A DNA stretch of 64,000 nt from Chryseobacterium oryzae (GTDB lineage Bacteria; Bacteroidota; Bacteroidia; Flavobacteriales; Weeksellaceae): assembly GCF_022811665.1 (NCBI RefSeq), contig NZ_CP094529.1, forward strand, positions 1,240,001-1,304,000. The letters are read 5' to 3'. The position numbers and the translations under genes were made by a program. Positions 8,553-17,411 of the stretch are shown in pieces (position 1 is the stretch's first letter; every line of letters begins with the position of its first letter). The notes under the pieces are model-generated. The model did not search any database. It was not told the DNA's origin and saw nothing but the letters and a program-made list of their open reading frames with translations.

Positions 8553-9737
8553 TTATTTTCTTACAAAACTTGCAACATCTTCTTTAGAAACAGTGTTTCC
8601 ACCAAGAATGATTAATCTTTCTACCACATTTCTCAACTCTCGGATATTTCCGGTCCATGATAGTTCTTTCAGTGCATCTATAGCAGTATCATCAAAGCTT
8701 TTTAAGGCAGTGCCATGCTCTTCGGATATCATTTTAGAAAAATGTTCTACCAAAAGTTTAATATCATCTTTTCTTTCATCCAAAGGCGGAACATAGATTT
8801 CAATTACAGAAAGTCTGTGGTACAGATCTTCTCTAAATCTTCCCTCAGCAATTTCTGTCTGCATATTTTTGTTGGTTGCCGCCAAGACACGTACATCAAC
8901 TTTAATTTCTTTATCGCTTCCTACAGGAGAAACTTTACTTTCCTGTAAAGCACGCAACACTTTTGCCTGAGCAATAAGACTCATATCACCAATCTCATCT
9001 AAGAAAATCGTTCCGTTGTTGGCTTGTTCAAACTTTCCCTGTTTATCTTTAATAGCTCCGGTAAATGAACCTTTTACATGCCCGAAAAGTTCAGATTCTA
9101 TTAATTCTGAAGGGATTGCAGCACAGTTTACTTCCACCATCGGACCTTTAGATCTTTCGCTTAAATTATGAATAGCGTGTGCAACCAATTCTTTACCAGC
9201 ACCATTGGGACCTGTAATTAAAACTCTTGCGTCTGAAGGAGCCACTTTTTCAATCATCTCCTGAATTTTCTTCAAAGGAGCAGAATCACCAATCATTTGG
9301 TACTTTTTACTGACTTTCTTTTTAAGTGTTTTATTTTCAGATTGAAGATTTTTATTTTCTTTTTTTAGAGTTTCTTTAGCCAAAGCATTTTTTACGCTCG
9401 TAATCAGTCTATTGATGTCTATTGGCTTAGAAATAAAATCGTATGCGCCATCTTTAAGACAAGAAACTGCAGAATCGATATCGGCATGACCAGAAATCAT
9501 GATGAATGTAGTTTCCGGTTTTAAGGCTAAACTCTGTTTCAAAAGTTCTGTTCCTGAAAGCTTCGGCATCTTGATGTCTGAAATTACAAGGGCAAAATCT
9601 TCTTTTTCTACCTGTTTGTAGCCTTCCAGCCCATCATCGGCGATTATAAATTCATAATCATTGAGTTCATCCGAAAGAATACTGTGGAGTACTCCGGAAA
9701 TTGCTTTTTCGTCTTCTACAATAAGGATTTTTTGCAT
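8553..9737 (-). CDS. sigma-54-type response regulator lacking a C-terminal HTH
   Basis: An NtrC-like regulator of 394 residues. A receiver domain (acidic pocket VEDE at residues 7-10, phospho-acceptor Asp54 in ISDIKMP, FISKPID Lys) is followed by a sigma-54 AAA+ domain with Walker A GPNGAGKE, the sigma-54 contact loop GSFTGA and LDEIGDMS (Walker B). The protein ends in LSWTGNIRELRNVVERL and VASFVRK, so the usual Fis-type DNA-binding helix-turn-helix is missing. Similar HTH-less forms are known in Bacteroidetes. It may act from solution or through a partner. No adjacent histidine kinase is present. The start at 9737 (MQKILIVEDE) is chosen over 9776 from the domain edge. Confidence 0.9.
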   Translation of the reverse strand: MQKILIVEDEKAISGVLHSILSDELNDYEFIIADDGLEGYKQVEKEDFALVISDIKMPKLSGTELLKQSLALKPETTFIMISGHADIDSAVSCLKDGAYDFISKPIDINRLITSVKNALAKETLKKENKNLQSENKTLKKKVSKKYQMIGDSAPLKKIQEMIEKVAPSDARVLITGPNGAGKELVAHAIHNLSERSKGPMVEVNCAAIPSELIESELFGHVKGSFTGAIKDKQGKFEQANNGTIFLDEIGDMSLIAQAKVLRALQESKVSPVGSDKEIKVDVRVLAATNKNMQTEIAEGRFREDLYHRLSVIEIYVPPLDERKDDIKLLVEHFSKMISEEHGTALKSFDDTAIDALKELSWTGNIRELRNVVERLIILGGNTVSKEDVASFVRK

Positions 9738-9792
9738 AGGTGCAAATTTAGTTAATTTTTGCTTGATTATTAGCAAATATCATTCCTAAAAT

Positions 9793-10452
9793 CTATTTAG
9801 AATAATCTCTTCTGCCGAAAATAGCCGATCCTACACGTACTGAATTCGCACCGCATTCAATAGCCAAAGGAAAATCATCGCTCATTCCCATAGAAAGAGT
9901 CTGCAAAGTATGGATCTCACTTAATTCATCAAAAAGAGTCTTCAAAACTGAAAATTCTTTACGAATCTGGCTTTCATCTTTCGTAAAGGTTGCCATTCCC
10001 ATTAATCCTGTAATTTCAACATGGGGAAATTCGCCGTTGGTGAATTTTGTGAATAAATCTTTGGCATCAGCAATTTCAAGTCCGAATTTACTTTCTTCAT
10101 CAGCAATTTTCACCTGCAATAAAACTTTTATGGTACGTTGATGCTTCGCTGCTTCTTTATTAATTTCATTTAAAAGCTTCTCAGAATCTACACTTTGTAT
10201 GGTATCTATAAATTCTGCAATATATTTAACCTTATTGGTCTGCAGGTGCCCGATTAAATGCCACTGGATATCTTTTGGAAGCAACGGGTATTTTTCGGTA
10301 AGTTCCTGAACTTTATTTTCTCCAAAAACTCTCTGTCCAAAATCATAAACTTCCTGAATAGCTTCAACCGGATGTGTTTTAGACACCGCAACCAATTGTA
10401 CATTTTCCGGAAGCTGGTTTTTTATGTTATTGTAATTCTCCTCTAAACTCAT
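9793..10452 (-). CDS. yggS: YggS family pyridoxal-phosphate homeostasis protein
   Basis: A cytoplasmic PLP-binding protein of the YggS/PLPHP family, which buffers free pyridoxal phosphate and influences amino-acid and keto-acid balance without known enzymatic turnover. It is a 219-aa single-domain TIM barrel of normal family length. The PLP lysine is Lys25 in VAVSKTHPVE. Family motifs FGENKVQE, WHLIGHLQTNK and LSMGMSDDFPLAIECGANSVRVGSAIFG are all present. It lies 55 bases upstream of the response-regulator gene on the same strand and could be cotranscribed with it. Confidence 0.95.
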   Translation of the reverse strand: MSLEENYNNIKNQLPENVQLVAVSKTHPVEAIQEVYDFGQRVFGENKVQELTEKYPLLPKDIQWHLIGHLQTNKVKYIAEFIDTIQSVDSEKLLNEINKEAAKHQRTIKVLLQVKIADEESKFGLEIADAKDLFTKFTNGEFPHVEITGLMGMATFTKDESQIRKEFSVLKTLFDELSEIHTLQTLSMGMSDDFPLAIECGANSVRVGSAIFGRRDYSK

Positions 10453-10542
10453 AATGGCAAAGTTCTGAATTTAAGTTTAAATTATAGAAACTTTAGAGCA
10501 AAAACCTGTTTATATCTCTAGAAAACTTTCTGCATTATTGAA

Positions 10543-10575
10543 AAAGCGGTTTTACTTATTTCCTAAAAATAAAAT
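10543..10575. repeat. dispersed ACTTATTTCCTAAAA element, copy 1
   Basis: The stretch around ACTTATTTCCTAAAA recurs in inverted orientation at 19640-19675 upstream of tex, with matching flanks (a TTT on one side, A-rich then ATTTA on the other). A shorter form (TTATTTCCTAAAAATAAT) is at 2160-2178. All three lie in intergenic DNA. It is either a short mobile palindromic-type repeat or a shared regulatory site. Confidence 0.4.
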
Positions 10576-10606
10576 TTAAAATGATAAAAAGTTAAATAAC
10601 TTGAGC

Positions 10607-10649
10607 TCGGATAAGAATTTATAAAACACAAAGCTGAACAAATGTCTTT
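10607..10649. repeat. dispersed intergenic repeat, copy 1
   Basis: This stretch (GATAAGAATTTATAAAACAC and the next 20 bases) resembles 38888-38930, where the same order ATAAG-ATTTATAAAAC-CAAAG-AACAAA occurs. Both copies are intergenic and downstream of genes. A third weak match (GGATAAAGATTTATAAAAAC) is at 62109-62128. It is probably a small interspersed element. Confidence 0.4.
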
Positions 10650-10701
10650 TCAAAATCTATAATTTAAAGTTTTATTATCCCAAACTCAAGTTGAATAATA
10701 T

Positions 10702-13428
10702 TTAATCTAATTCAGCAGAATTTAATCTTAACGAATTTAAAATTACAGATAAAGAGCTGAAACTCATCGCTGCTGCTGCAATCATCGGTGAAAGAAGAAT
10801 CCCGAAAAACGGATATAATAAACCTGCTGCAATCGGAATGCCTAAAACGTTATAGACAAAAGCAAAGAAGAGGTTTTCTTTAATGTTTCTCAGCAATTTT
10901 TCGCTAAGCGTTTTTGCTTTTGCAATTCCTAAAATATCTCCTTTCAGTAGAGTGATTTCTGCCGTTTCCATAGCAACATCGGTTCCTGTTCCCATGGCAA
11001 TACCAATATTTGCCTGTGCAAGAGCAGGGGAGTCATTAATTCCGTCGCCGGTCATGGCAACAATTTTTCCCTGTTGCTGCAATTTTTTTACTTCATTCAG
11101 TTTATCTTCGGGAAGACAGCTGGCTTTGTAATGTTTAATGCCTAATTCATCTGCCACAGCTTTTGCGGTATGCTCGTTGTCGCCCGTCATCATCATCACA
11201 TCAATTCCGTCATTTAATAAATGCTGAATTGCTTTTTTCGAACTTTCCTTAATTTTATCGGTAAAGCTTATTAATCCTAAAACCTCATTTTCTTGAGCGA
11301 TATAAGAAATCGTATGGGCTTTTGACTGAATTTCTGTTGCTTTCGACTTTAAATCCTCTGAAATCTTAATATTATTGGAATTTAGAAGATTCTCATTTCC
11401 TAAATATATCATTTTTCCATTGATGATTCCTTTTACGCCTTTTCCTGAAATGTTTTCGAACTTTTCAACTTTTTCGGTAGTAATATTTTCGTCTTTAGCT
11501 TTTTTAATCACCGCATTAGACAGCGGATGTTCTGAATTTTGATTGAGTGAATAAGCCAACTTCAAAATTAAATTCTGATCGGCATTATGGGTTGCTTCAA
11601 TATGTTCCAAAGAAGGTTTCCCTTCGGTTAAAGTACCTGTTTTATCGGTAATTACCACATTTACTTTATTCATAAGTTCAAGAGCTTCGGCATTCTTAAT
11701 AAGAATTCCGTTTTTGGCTCCTTTACCAATTCCTACCATTAAAGACATGGGCGTTGCCAAACCTAAAGCACAAGGGCAGGCGACAATTAAAACCGCAACA
11801 GCATTCACAAAAGCAAATAAAGTTTTTTGACCTTCGGGACCGAAAATCTGCCATAAAATAAAGGTGATTACCGAAACCAAAATTACAGTAGGAACAAAAA
11901 CTTTTGCCACTTTATCGGTAAGTTTCTGTATCGGAGCACGGCTTCTGCTTGCATCATTCACCATTTTTATAATTTTAGCAAGGAGCGTTTCATCACCCAC
12001 TTTTTCGGCTTTCATCAAAAAAACCTGGTTTCCGTTAATTGTTCCCGAAGTAACCTTATCATCTGTATTTTTTTCTACAGGAATGGGTTCTCCTGTAATC
12101 ATACTTTCATCCACCACAGAATTTCCTTCAGTAATGATGCCGTCTACAGGAATTTTTTCACCGGGTTTTACTTTTAATATATCTCCAATTTTAACCTCAG
12201 AAAGCGGAACTCTTTTTTCTTCATTATTTACCATTATATTGGCTTCGTCAGGAGAAAGATTCATAAGTTCTTTAATGGCATTTCCTGTTTTTTTATGGGC
12301 TAAAGCTTCCATTAACTGCCCTAAAATTACCAAAGTCATAATAACACAAACCGCTTCAAAATAAAGAGGAATTTCATGATTATGTCCCCGTATTTCATGC
12401 GGAAGTATGTCTGGAAATACTAATGCCACAATGCTGAATATAAATGCAGCAGCAACTCCCAAGGCAATTAAACTGAACATATTTAAGTTCCAGGTTTTAA
12501 AGGAAACCCAGCCACGCTTCATTAAAAACCATCCGGAATAAAACAAAACCGGCAACGTAAGAATCAACTCGAAAATCCCCTGAACCTGATGAGAAAAAGG
12601 AAAATCTATGAACATTCCGCCCATCGATAAAATAAATACGGGAACGGCAAATGCCAAAGAAATAAAGAATTTTTTTCTTAATATTTTGTAGGTATCATCT
12701 GTTTCTTCTTCGCCTTTTTCAGGATATTTCACCAGATCCATCCCGCAGACAGGGCAACCTACGTTGCTGTCGTAAGTTTTATCGCCCTCGCAAAACATTG
12801 GGCAGTAATATCTTCCCGCCATTTCATCTGTAACCTTGGGTTTTTCGTGTTGATGATTGTGATGATGAGAATGCGGTACGGAATTTTTTACCAAATCTTC
12901 GGTAATTTCTTCCAAATGCATGTGGCAAACCGGGCAGTCTGTTTTTTCATGATATACCTTATCGCCTTCACAGAACATCGGGCAATAGTATTTACCGATA
13001 TTGTCTTTGAAGTTTTCGGGTAAGTGGGTAGAAGAATAAGTCGGTTTATAGTTAGAATCTTTCGCTAATTTCTCTTCAATCGGAACCAAATACATGTTAC
13101 AGACCGGGCATCTTTTTCCCTGCTGAAAATATACTTTGTCACCTTCGCATTCCATCGGGCAGTAATATACCGAAGAAGGAGAAACCCTATCCTGAGGTTT
13201 AATAAAAGTCTGATCAGGATTACTCGGATCTTCAAGCTTATAATTCCCGATTTCTGAAAGGAAATGATTGAGCTCTTTAAGGCTGATTTCTTTATCTGAA
13301 TGTATTTCGGCGGTGCTGTTCTCAAGATTGATCTCTGCCGAAACTCCTTCTAAACTGTTGAGTTGATCTGAAATTTTCTTCTGGCAACCCGAACAGGTCA
13401 TTCCTAATACTTTATATTGTTGGTGCAT
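10702..13428 (-). CDS. copper-type heavy-metal P1B ATPase with three extra metal-binding modules
   Basis: An inner-membrane pump exporting Cu(I) or similar cations. The 908-aa protein opens with an HMA domain (GMTCSGC, residues 9-15). Three copies of a YYCPM-CEGDK-CPVC-M module follow near residues 88-118, 147-175 and 207-232, with a His cluster HSHHHNHQH between the second and third. The ATPase core has the CPC transport motif ([12 protein letters not shown], Cys551-Cys553), the phosphorylation site DKTGT (Asp595), TGE and [10 protein letters not shown] (near 799). CPC indicates copper or silver. The start at 13428 is preferred to 13455 because the HMA domain begins at once. The three modules make this N-terminus unusually long. 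An AraC regulator with a CxxC N-terminus lies upstream on the same strand. Confidence 0.95.
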   Translation of the reverse strand: MHQQYKVLGMTCSGCQKKISDQLNSLEGVSAEINLENSTAEIHSDKEISLKELNHFLSEIGNYKLEDPSNPDQTFIKPQDRVSPSSVYYCPMECEGDKVYFQQGKRCPVCNMYLVPIEEKLAKDSNYKPTYSSTHLPENFKDNIGKYYCPMFCEGDKVYHEKTDCPVCHMHLEEITEDLVKNSVPHSHHHNHQHEKPKVTDEMAGRYYCPMFCEGDKTYDSNVGCPVCGMDLVKYPEKGEEETDDTYKILRKKFFISLAFAVPVFILSMGGMFIDFPFSHQVQGIFELILTLPVLFYSGWFLMKRGWVSFKTWNLNMFSLIALGVAAAFIFSIVALVFPDILPHEIRGHNHEIPLYFEAVCVIMTLVILGQLMEALAHKKTGNAIKELMNLSPDEANIMVNNEEKRVPLSEVKIGDILKVKPGEKIPVDGIITEGNSVVDESMITGEPIPVEKNTDDKVTSGTINGNQVFLMKAEKVGDETLLAKIIKMVNDASRSRAPIQKLTDKVAKVFVPTVILVSVITFILWQIFGPEGQKTLFAFVNAVAVLIVACPCALGLATPMSLMVGIGKGAKNGILIKNAEALELMNKVNVVITDKTGTLTEGKPSLEHIEATHNADQNLILKLAYSLNQNSEHPLSNAVIKKAKDENITTEKVEKFENISGKGVKGIINGKMIYLGNENLLNSNNIKISEDLKSKATEIQSKAHTISYIAQENEVLGLISFTDKIKESSKKAIQHLLNDGIDVMMMTGDNEHTAKAVADELGIKHYKASCLPEDKLNEVKKLQQQGKIVAMTGDGINDSPALAQANIGIAMGTGTDVAMETAEITLLKGDILGIAKAKTLSEKLLRNIKENLFFAFVYNVLGIPIAAGLLYPFFGILLSPMIAAAAMSFSSLSVILNSLRLNSAELD

Positions 13429-13611
13429 AACTCTAAATTTATTACAAATTTCCAAAAACGATTTTGTAAGCTGTTATAAATTTAGGGATTATGTTTATAT
13501 TATTTTGGAATAAGTTTTTTTAGATTTTAATCTTAATTAGATATCCATAATAGCTTTGCATTTATTTATCGCAAGTGAAATGAAGTATTTTAAGCAGACC
13601 ATAAGAATGTG

Positions 13612-14172
13612 TTATATTTTGTCTAAAGGTTTTCTGTGTCCTGCTTTCAGTTTTTTAAATTCGGTAGGAGTGAAGCCTGTAACCGTTCTGAACTGTGATG
13701 ATAAATGCTGTACACTTTTATAGCCTAATTTCCCTGCAATTTCTGTCAGATTAAATTCATTGTAAAGCAAAAGTTCTTTTACTTTTTCTATTTTTTGAAG
13801 AATAAAAAACTGTTCTATCGTTATATTTTCGTTTTGAGAAAAAGTTTTAGAAAGTGCACTGTAATCTTTATGTAGTTCGGAACTCAGATATTTAGAAAGC
13901 ATAAAATTTTCGTCAATATCCAGCTTTGAAATTTTAATAATGATAAGACCTTTAACCTTATCTGCTAACTGATGGGCTGCTTCCTTAATTCTTTCGAACC
14001 CGGTTTCCACTAAGCGTTTTTCAATATTTTGCAGGTCTTTGGCAGAAATACCTTGTTCCGTTTCTACTTCGCCGAGATTAATAGACTTTATTTGAACAGA
14101 AAATTCATTAAAAATAGCCGAAACAGCAGAAATACATCTGTCGCAGACCATATTTTTGATGAATACTTTCAT
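13612..14172 (-). CDS. AraC-family regulator with metal-site-like N-terminal domain
   Basis: A 186-aa protein. The N-terminus (KVFIKNMVCDRCISAV) resembles an HMA fold with a CxxC pair and is followed by a short domain. The C-terminal 85 residues are an AraC/XylS helix-turn-helix (FNLTEIAGKLGYKSVQHLSS, then FRTVTGFTPTEFKK). The combination suggests a regulator that senses a metal ion directly. It sits 183 bases upstream of the copper-type P-ATPase on the same strand, which fits control of that pump. Its ATG overlaps the thioesterase stop by 4 bases (ATGA), so the two are translationally coupled. The sensing role is an inference. Confidence 0.83.
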   Translation of the reverse strand: MKVFIKNMVCDRCISAVSAIFNEFSVQIKSINLGEVETEQGISAKDLQNIEKRLVETGFERIKEAAHQLADKVKGLIIIKISKLDIDENFMLSKYLSSELHKDYSALSKTFSQNENITIEQFFILQKIEKVKELLLYNEFNLTEIAGKLGYKSVQHLSSQFRTVTGFTPTEFKKLKAGHRKPLDKI

Positions 14173-14570
14173 AAATTTTCTTTAAGCTTAAGGCGGTCTA
14201 TCACAAATTCAACCTGAGTTTTGCCGTGTGGAGCCGGGTTTCCGTTCTCATCCAGATTTACCATTACAATTTTATCAACGGTAATAATGGTTTGATGCGT
14301 CATTTTATTTCTCACCTCACAGGCAAGGGTAAGAGATGTGGAGCCAAATTTGGCAACTTCGATACCAATTTCTATAATATCTCCCTGTTTTGCAGAGCTT
14401 ACAAAGTTGATTTCCGAAATAAATTTGGTCACCACCTTTTTATTTTCCAGCTGAATAACGGCATACAAAGCAGCTTCTTCATCAATCCACTGTAATAATC
14501 TTCCTCCGAATAAGGATTGGTTGGGATTCAAATCTTCTGGTTTTACCCATTTTCTTGTATGGTAATTCAT
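14169..14570 (-). CDS. acyl-CoA thioesterase (hotdog fold, YciA-like)
   Basis: A 133-aa single hotdog domain that hydrolyses acyl-CoA thioesters in the cytoplasm. Landmarks are NPNQSLFGGRLLQWIDEEAA (central helix with its Asp), KFISEINFVSSAKQGDIIEI and TLACEVRNKMT. Its length and motifs fit the YciA/acot family. The start at 14570 (MNYHTRKWVKPEDLNPN) is chosen; the longer frame to 14663 adds 31 residues with no family match. It is coupled by a 4-base overlap with the AraC regulator downstream. Confidence 0.9.
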   Translation of the reverse strand: MNYHTRKWVKPEDLNPNQSLFGGRLLQWIDEEAALYAVIQLENKKVVTKFISEINFVSSAKQGDIIEIGIEVAKFGSTSLTLACEVRNKMTHQTIITVDKIVMVNLDENGNPAPHGKTQVEFVIDRLKLKENL

Positions 14571-14907
14571 AATCTTGTATTCTGATGCAAATTTAGACTT
14601 TAAAATGCTTATTTCAAACCGAAGAATATTTAGTAAATCTAAAAGAGCTATTTGTATTCTCAATAATGTTTTTTGCTCTGTTCACCGAATATTTTAATGT
14701 TAAACTGTTGGTGATTGAGTTTTAAAAGGTCTGTTGAAAGTGCCAAAAATGCTTTGAAAGATCCAAAAAACAGGCTTGTTGATTATTAAATATTGTTAAA
14801 ATATTAAAAAAACTGCGATAAATGCAAGTTTAGAGGTGTTTTTTTGAGGCTGATGTTAGGCTGAAATCATCTGAAACCATATATTTGCAACCTAAATTTT
14901 TATAAAC
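14571..14907. other. divergent intergenic region, thioesterase / histone H1-like gene
   Basis: 337 bases with no gene that I can support. The right end holds a -7 box (TATATTTG, 14880-14887) for the H1-like gene. Little else is recognisable. Confidence 0.5.
14880..14887 (+). promoter_or_regulatory. Bacteroidetes -7 promoter box
   Basis: TATATTTG is an exact TAnnTTTG match. It predicts a start near 14892 and a short leader for the gene at 14908. Confidence 0.6.
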
Positions 14908-15084
14908 ATGAAAGAACTTATCGAAAAAATCAACGCAGAATTTGAAGCGTTCACTACAGAAGCCAACCAACAAGCTGAAAAAGGGAACAAGGCAGCAGGA
15001 ACAAGAGCTCGTAAAGCAGCTTTGGAACTTAGCAAACTGTTCAAAGAATTCAGAAAAGTTTCTGTTGAAGAATCTAAAAAATAA
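14908..15084 (+). CDS. histone H1-like DNA-binding protein (Hc1 family), 58 aa
   Basis: A very short gene encoding a Lys/Ala-rich protein. The translation opens MKELIEKINAEFEAFTTEA and continues with KAAGTRARKAALELSKLFKE, ending VEESKK. This is the pattern of the small Hc1/H1-like proteins of Bacteroidetes, which bind DNA nonspecifically and help compact the chromosome. It lacks the long Lys/Ala/Pro tail of chlamydial Hc1. It has its own promoter box 20 bases upstream and a strong terminator directly downstream, consistent with an abundant monocistronic transcript. Confidence 0.85.
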   Translation: MKELIEKINAEFEAFTTEANQQAEKGNKAAGTRARKAALELSKLFKEFRKVSVEESKK

Positions 15085-15090
15085 TAATGA

Positions 15091-15114
15091 AACCGGCTCT
15101 AAGCCGGTTTTTTT
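15091..15114 (+). terminator. rho-independent terminator
   Basis: AACCGGCTCTAAGCCGGTT forms a GC-rich hairpin followed by six T, seven bases after the H1-like gene. Confidence 0.92.
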
Positions 15115-15329
15115 ATAAAAGATGGGTTTGTAACTGTTAAATTATTCTAATTTGAACGGCAAACTTCCTAAAATATCTCACATTTCCTTAAATTCATTTA
15201 AAGTTTATTAAATATTTCAACTGTTGTAGAAATATAAGATATTTGAGATTATATTTGTTTCATAAAAAACGCTGCAATCCATTTGGTAATCAATCTTTGC
15301 TGTGATGTGTTGCATTTTAAAATTTATCT

Positions 15330-16475
15330 ATGAAACAAATCTCTTTTCTATTCATTCTCTTTTCCGCTGTTCTTTACTCCCAGAAAATTCAGGTGTTGGA
15401 TGAAGATAACAGTAAAGCAATTGCCAATGCCCGTATCGTTTCAGAAAATCAGATTGTGTATACCAATGAAGATGGCTTTGCACCCGTTTCCGCTCAGAAT
15501 AAAAGTTTTGAGATTTCTGCACCGGGCTATCAGACACAGAAATTGAGTGCATTCCGAAATGTAGTTAAGCTTCAGGCTAAAGTTACCGATATTGATGAAG
15601 TTAAAATTGTGAATGTTAATCTAATGCCGTTATTTGAAGATTTATCCAAAAACTATCATAAAAGATATTATGATGAGCCCTCTTTATACGATGTTACGCT
15701 GAAGTCTAAATCTTTTAATAACAACCAACTGACTATGCTGGTTATTGCTGAAGCCAAAATGTGGACGAAGAGCAATTCTTATAATTACAAAGACGGTATT
15801 AGAAAGAATTATGATAATATTCTTCAGATGCAGCTGAATAATGTAAAGTATTTTAAAAAGAAAAAAGAAGGAGTTTTCAATTCTAAAAGTAATGATTTTA
15901 ACCATGCAGACATGGGAGATTACTTTTTCAATTTTGAAATTCAGAGGCTAATTGCCAATATGAAAATGAAGAAAAGCAAAACCATTGGCAGACTTTTGGG
16001 AGAGAAGGGCGATCTTCAGCAAATTGGCATCAATATAAAATCTGAGAACGGCATTATCATAGAAGGTGAAATGGAATATAATAAAAAAGACAAGGTAATC
16101 ACCTTTTACGAGGTAAATTATCAGCAGTCGGGTTATCCTCCATACAAAAAGAAAAATACGGAAGGCGTAGAATATGACTTTCAGCTTGGAGATGTTTGGG
16201 TTACTTTCGATTTTTATAAAAAAGATAAAACCTATGTTTCTGCATTAAAAAAGACAGAAGCAGATAACTTTAAGATTACCCACGACGGCATTACCGATGT
16301 AAGAAAATCGAGTACAGAAATGATCTATAATACTTTCAGCAAATCCGATAAAAAAGGTCTTGATCCTAAAGTAGATTTCAGTAAAGATTTCTGGGACAAT
16401 GTACCTGTTAAAGAAGATAAGGAAACCACCATTCTTTTATCTCAGAAAGAACAGGATTTTGTAAATGGTAATTAG
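15330..16475 (+). CDS. exported protein with carboxypeptidase-like regulatory domain
   Basis: A 381-aa secreted protein. The signal peptide MKQISFLFILFSAVLYSQ is followed by a CarboxypepD_reg-like beta-sandwich of about 75 residues (VLDEDNSKAIANARIV, YTNEDGFAPV, EISAPGYQTQKLSA). The rest is Lys/Asn/Tyr-rich and unassigned (KNYHKRYYDEPSLYDVTLKS, GDVWVTFDFYKK). There is no TonB plug or barrel, so it is not a receptor. It probably sits in the periplasm or on the cell surface. It is 23 bases from the GLPGLI gene and clearly cotranscribed with it, suggesting a shared envelope role. Confidence 0.8.
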   Translation: MKQISFLFILFSAVLYSQKIQVLDEDNSKAIANARIVSENQIVYTNEDGFAPVSAQNKSFEISAPGYQTQKLSAFRNVVKLQAKVTDIDEVKIVNVNLMPLFEDLSKNYHKRYYDEPSLYDVTLKSKSFNNNQLTMLVIAEAKMWTKSNSYNYKDGIRKNYDNILQMQLNNVKYFKKKKEGVFNSKSNDFNHADMGDYFFNFEIQRLIANMKMKKSKTIGRLLGEKGDLQQIGINIKSENGIIIEGEMEYNKKDKVITFYEVNYQQSGYPPYKKKNTEGVEYDFQLGDVWVTFDFYKKDKTYVSALKKTEADNFKITHDGITDVRKSSTEMIYNTFSKSDKKGLDPKVDFSKDFWDNVPVKEDKETTILLSQKEQDFVNGN

Positions 16476-16498
16476 GTCTATAAAAATAATATAATATT

Positions 16499-17332
16499 AT
16501 GAAAATCGTTTTATTAACCGCTTGTGTTCTGTTTTTTTCTCAGGTAAAAGCACAGACTTACCGTTTTATTTATGATGTGGAGTACAAAAAAGATTCTGCC
16601 GAAAGCAGTATAACCAAAGAAAATTACCATCTCGACATCCGCGATCAGCAGGTAAGATATTATCCTCGGGATTTTTACATTGGAGATTCTCTGGTGGCAA
16701 ATAATCTGCCGATAGCGAAAGATATGAAATTCAATACCTCATCAATCCTTACCCATCAGAAGGGAAGTGATGGGTATGAAGAATATGATATTCTTGAAAA
16801 TGTTGCTCTTAAACGGTCTTCTAAAAATACCCAAAATTGGAAGCTTAGCGAAGAAAAAAAGACTGTAAAAGATCTTACGTTACAGAAAGCAACCACTACA
16901 TGGGGCGGAAGAAACTGGGTGGCATGGTTTGCTCCGCAAATTCCTTTTAATGAAGGTCCCTATAAATTTCATGGTCTTCCGGGGCTGATTGTAGAGCTGT
17001 ATGATGACAACAATAATTACCGTTTCGAGCTGGTGAAGAATCAGAAATTAAAACAATCTTATCTTAATCAGTTTATGGATTATTTTATGCAGTCGGCAGT
17101 TCCGGTGAATGAGCAGAAATACAGAGAAGCCAAACTGAAATATTATGATTCTCCCATAAATTATCTTCGAAACGCAGTAGGACAAACCAAATCGAATGAA
17201 GAATTTTATCTGAATGACGGAACTCTTGTAAAGCAGGATAATTACCGTGAGGTAAACGAAAGGCTTAGAAGCTCTATCCGAAAATACAATAATCCTATAG
17301 AACTGGATAAGGTCATTCAATATCCTAAATAA
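16499..17332 (+). CDS. GLPGLI family protein (second copy)
   Basis: A 277-aa secreted protein with signal peptide MKIVLLTACVLFFSQVKAQ. The family core TTWGGRNWVAWFAPQIPFNE and GPYKFHGLPGLIVELYDD is intact, close to the copy at 2614 (TMTHYGRDWVAWFTEEIP, GPYKFSQLPGLI). It follows the regulatory-domain protein by 23 bases as a two-gene operon and is closed by a terminator at 17360. The function is unknown. Confidence 0.9.
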   Translation: MKIVLLTACVLFFSQVKAQTYRFIYDVEYKKDSAESSITKENYHLDIRDQQVRYYPRDFYIGDSLVANNLPIAKDMKFNTSSILTHQKGSDGYEEYDILENVALKRSSKNTQNWKLSEEKKTVKDLTLQKATTTWGGRNWVAWFAPQIPFNEGPYKFHGLPGLIVELYDDNNNYRFELVKNQKLKQSYLNQFMDYFMQSAVPVNEQKYREAKLKYYDSPINYLRNAVGQTKSNEEFYLNDGTLVKQDNYREVNERLRSSIRKYNNPIELDKVIQYPK

Positions 17333-17359
17333 CCTCAGCTTAGTATTAAAAAACGATTC

Positions 17360-17386
17360 AGCAGCTCGGTATTGAGCTGCTTTTTA
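17360..17386 (+). terminator. rho-independent terminator
   Basis: AGCAGCTC-GGTATT-GAGCTGCT followed by TTTTAT ends the two-gene operon. tex converges from the other side. Confidence 0.88.
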
Positions 17387-17411
17387 TGTTGATAAACTAT
17401 TAATTAATACA

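Noticed and set aside
11864..12364. 166-aa plus-strand frame
   Set aside because: It lies entirely antisense to the P-ATPase gene and has no family features.
14880..15114. noncoding RNA instead of the H1-like gene
   Set aside because: The 58-aa frame matches Hc1-type composition and has proper start and stop.
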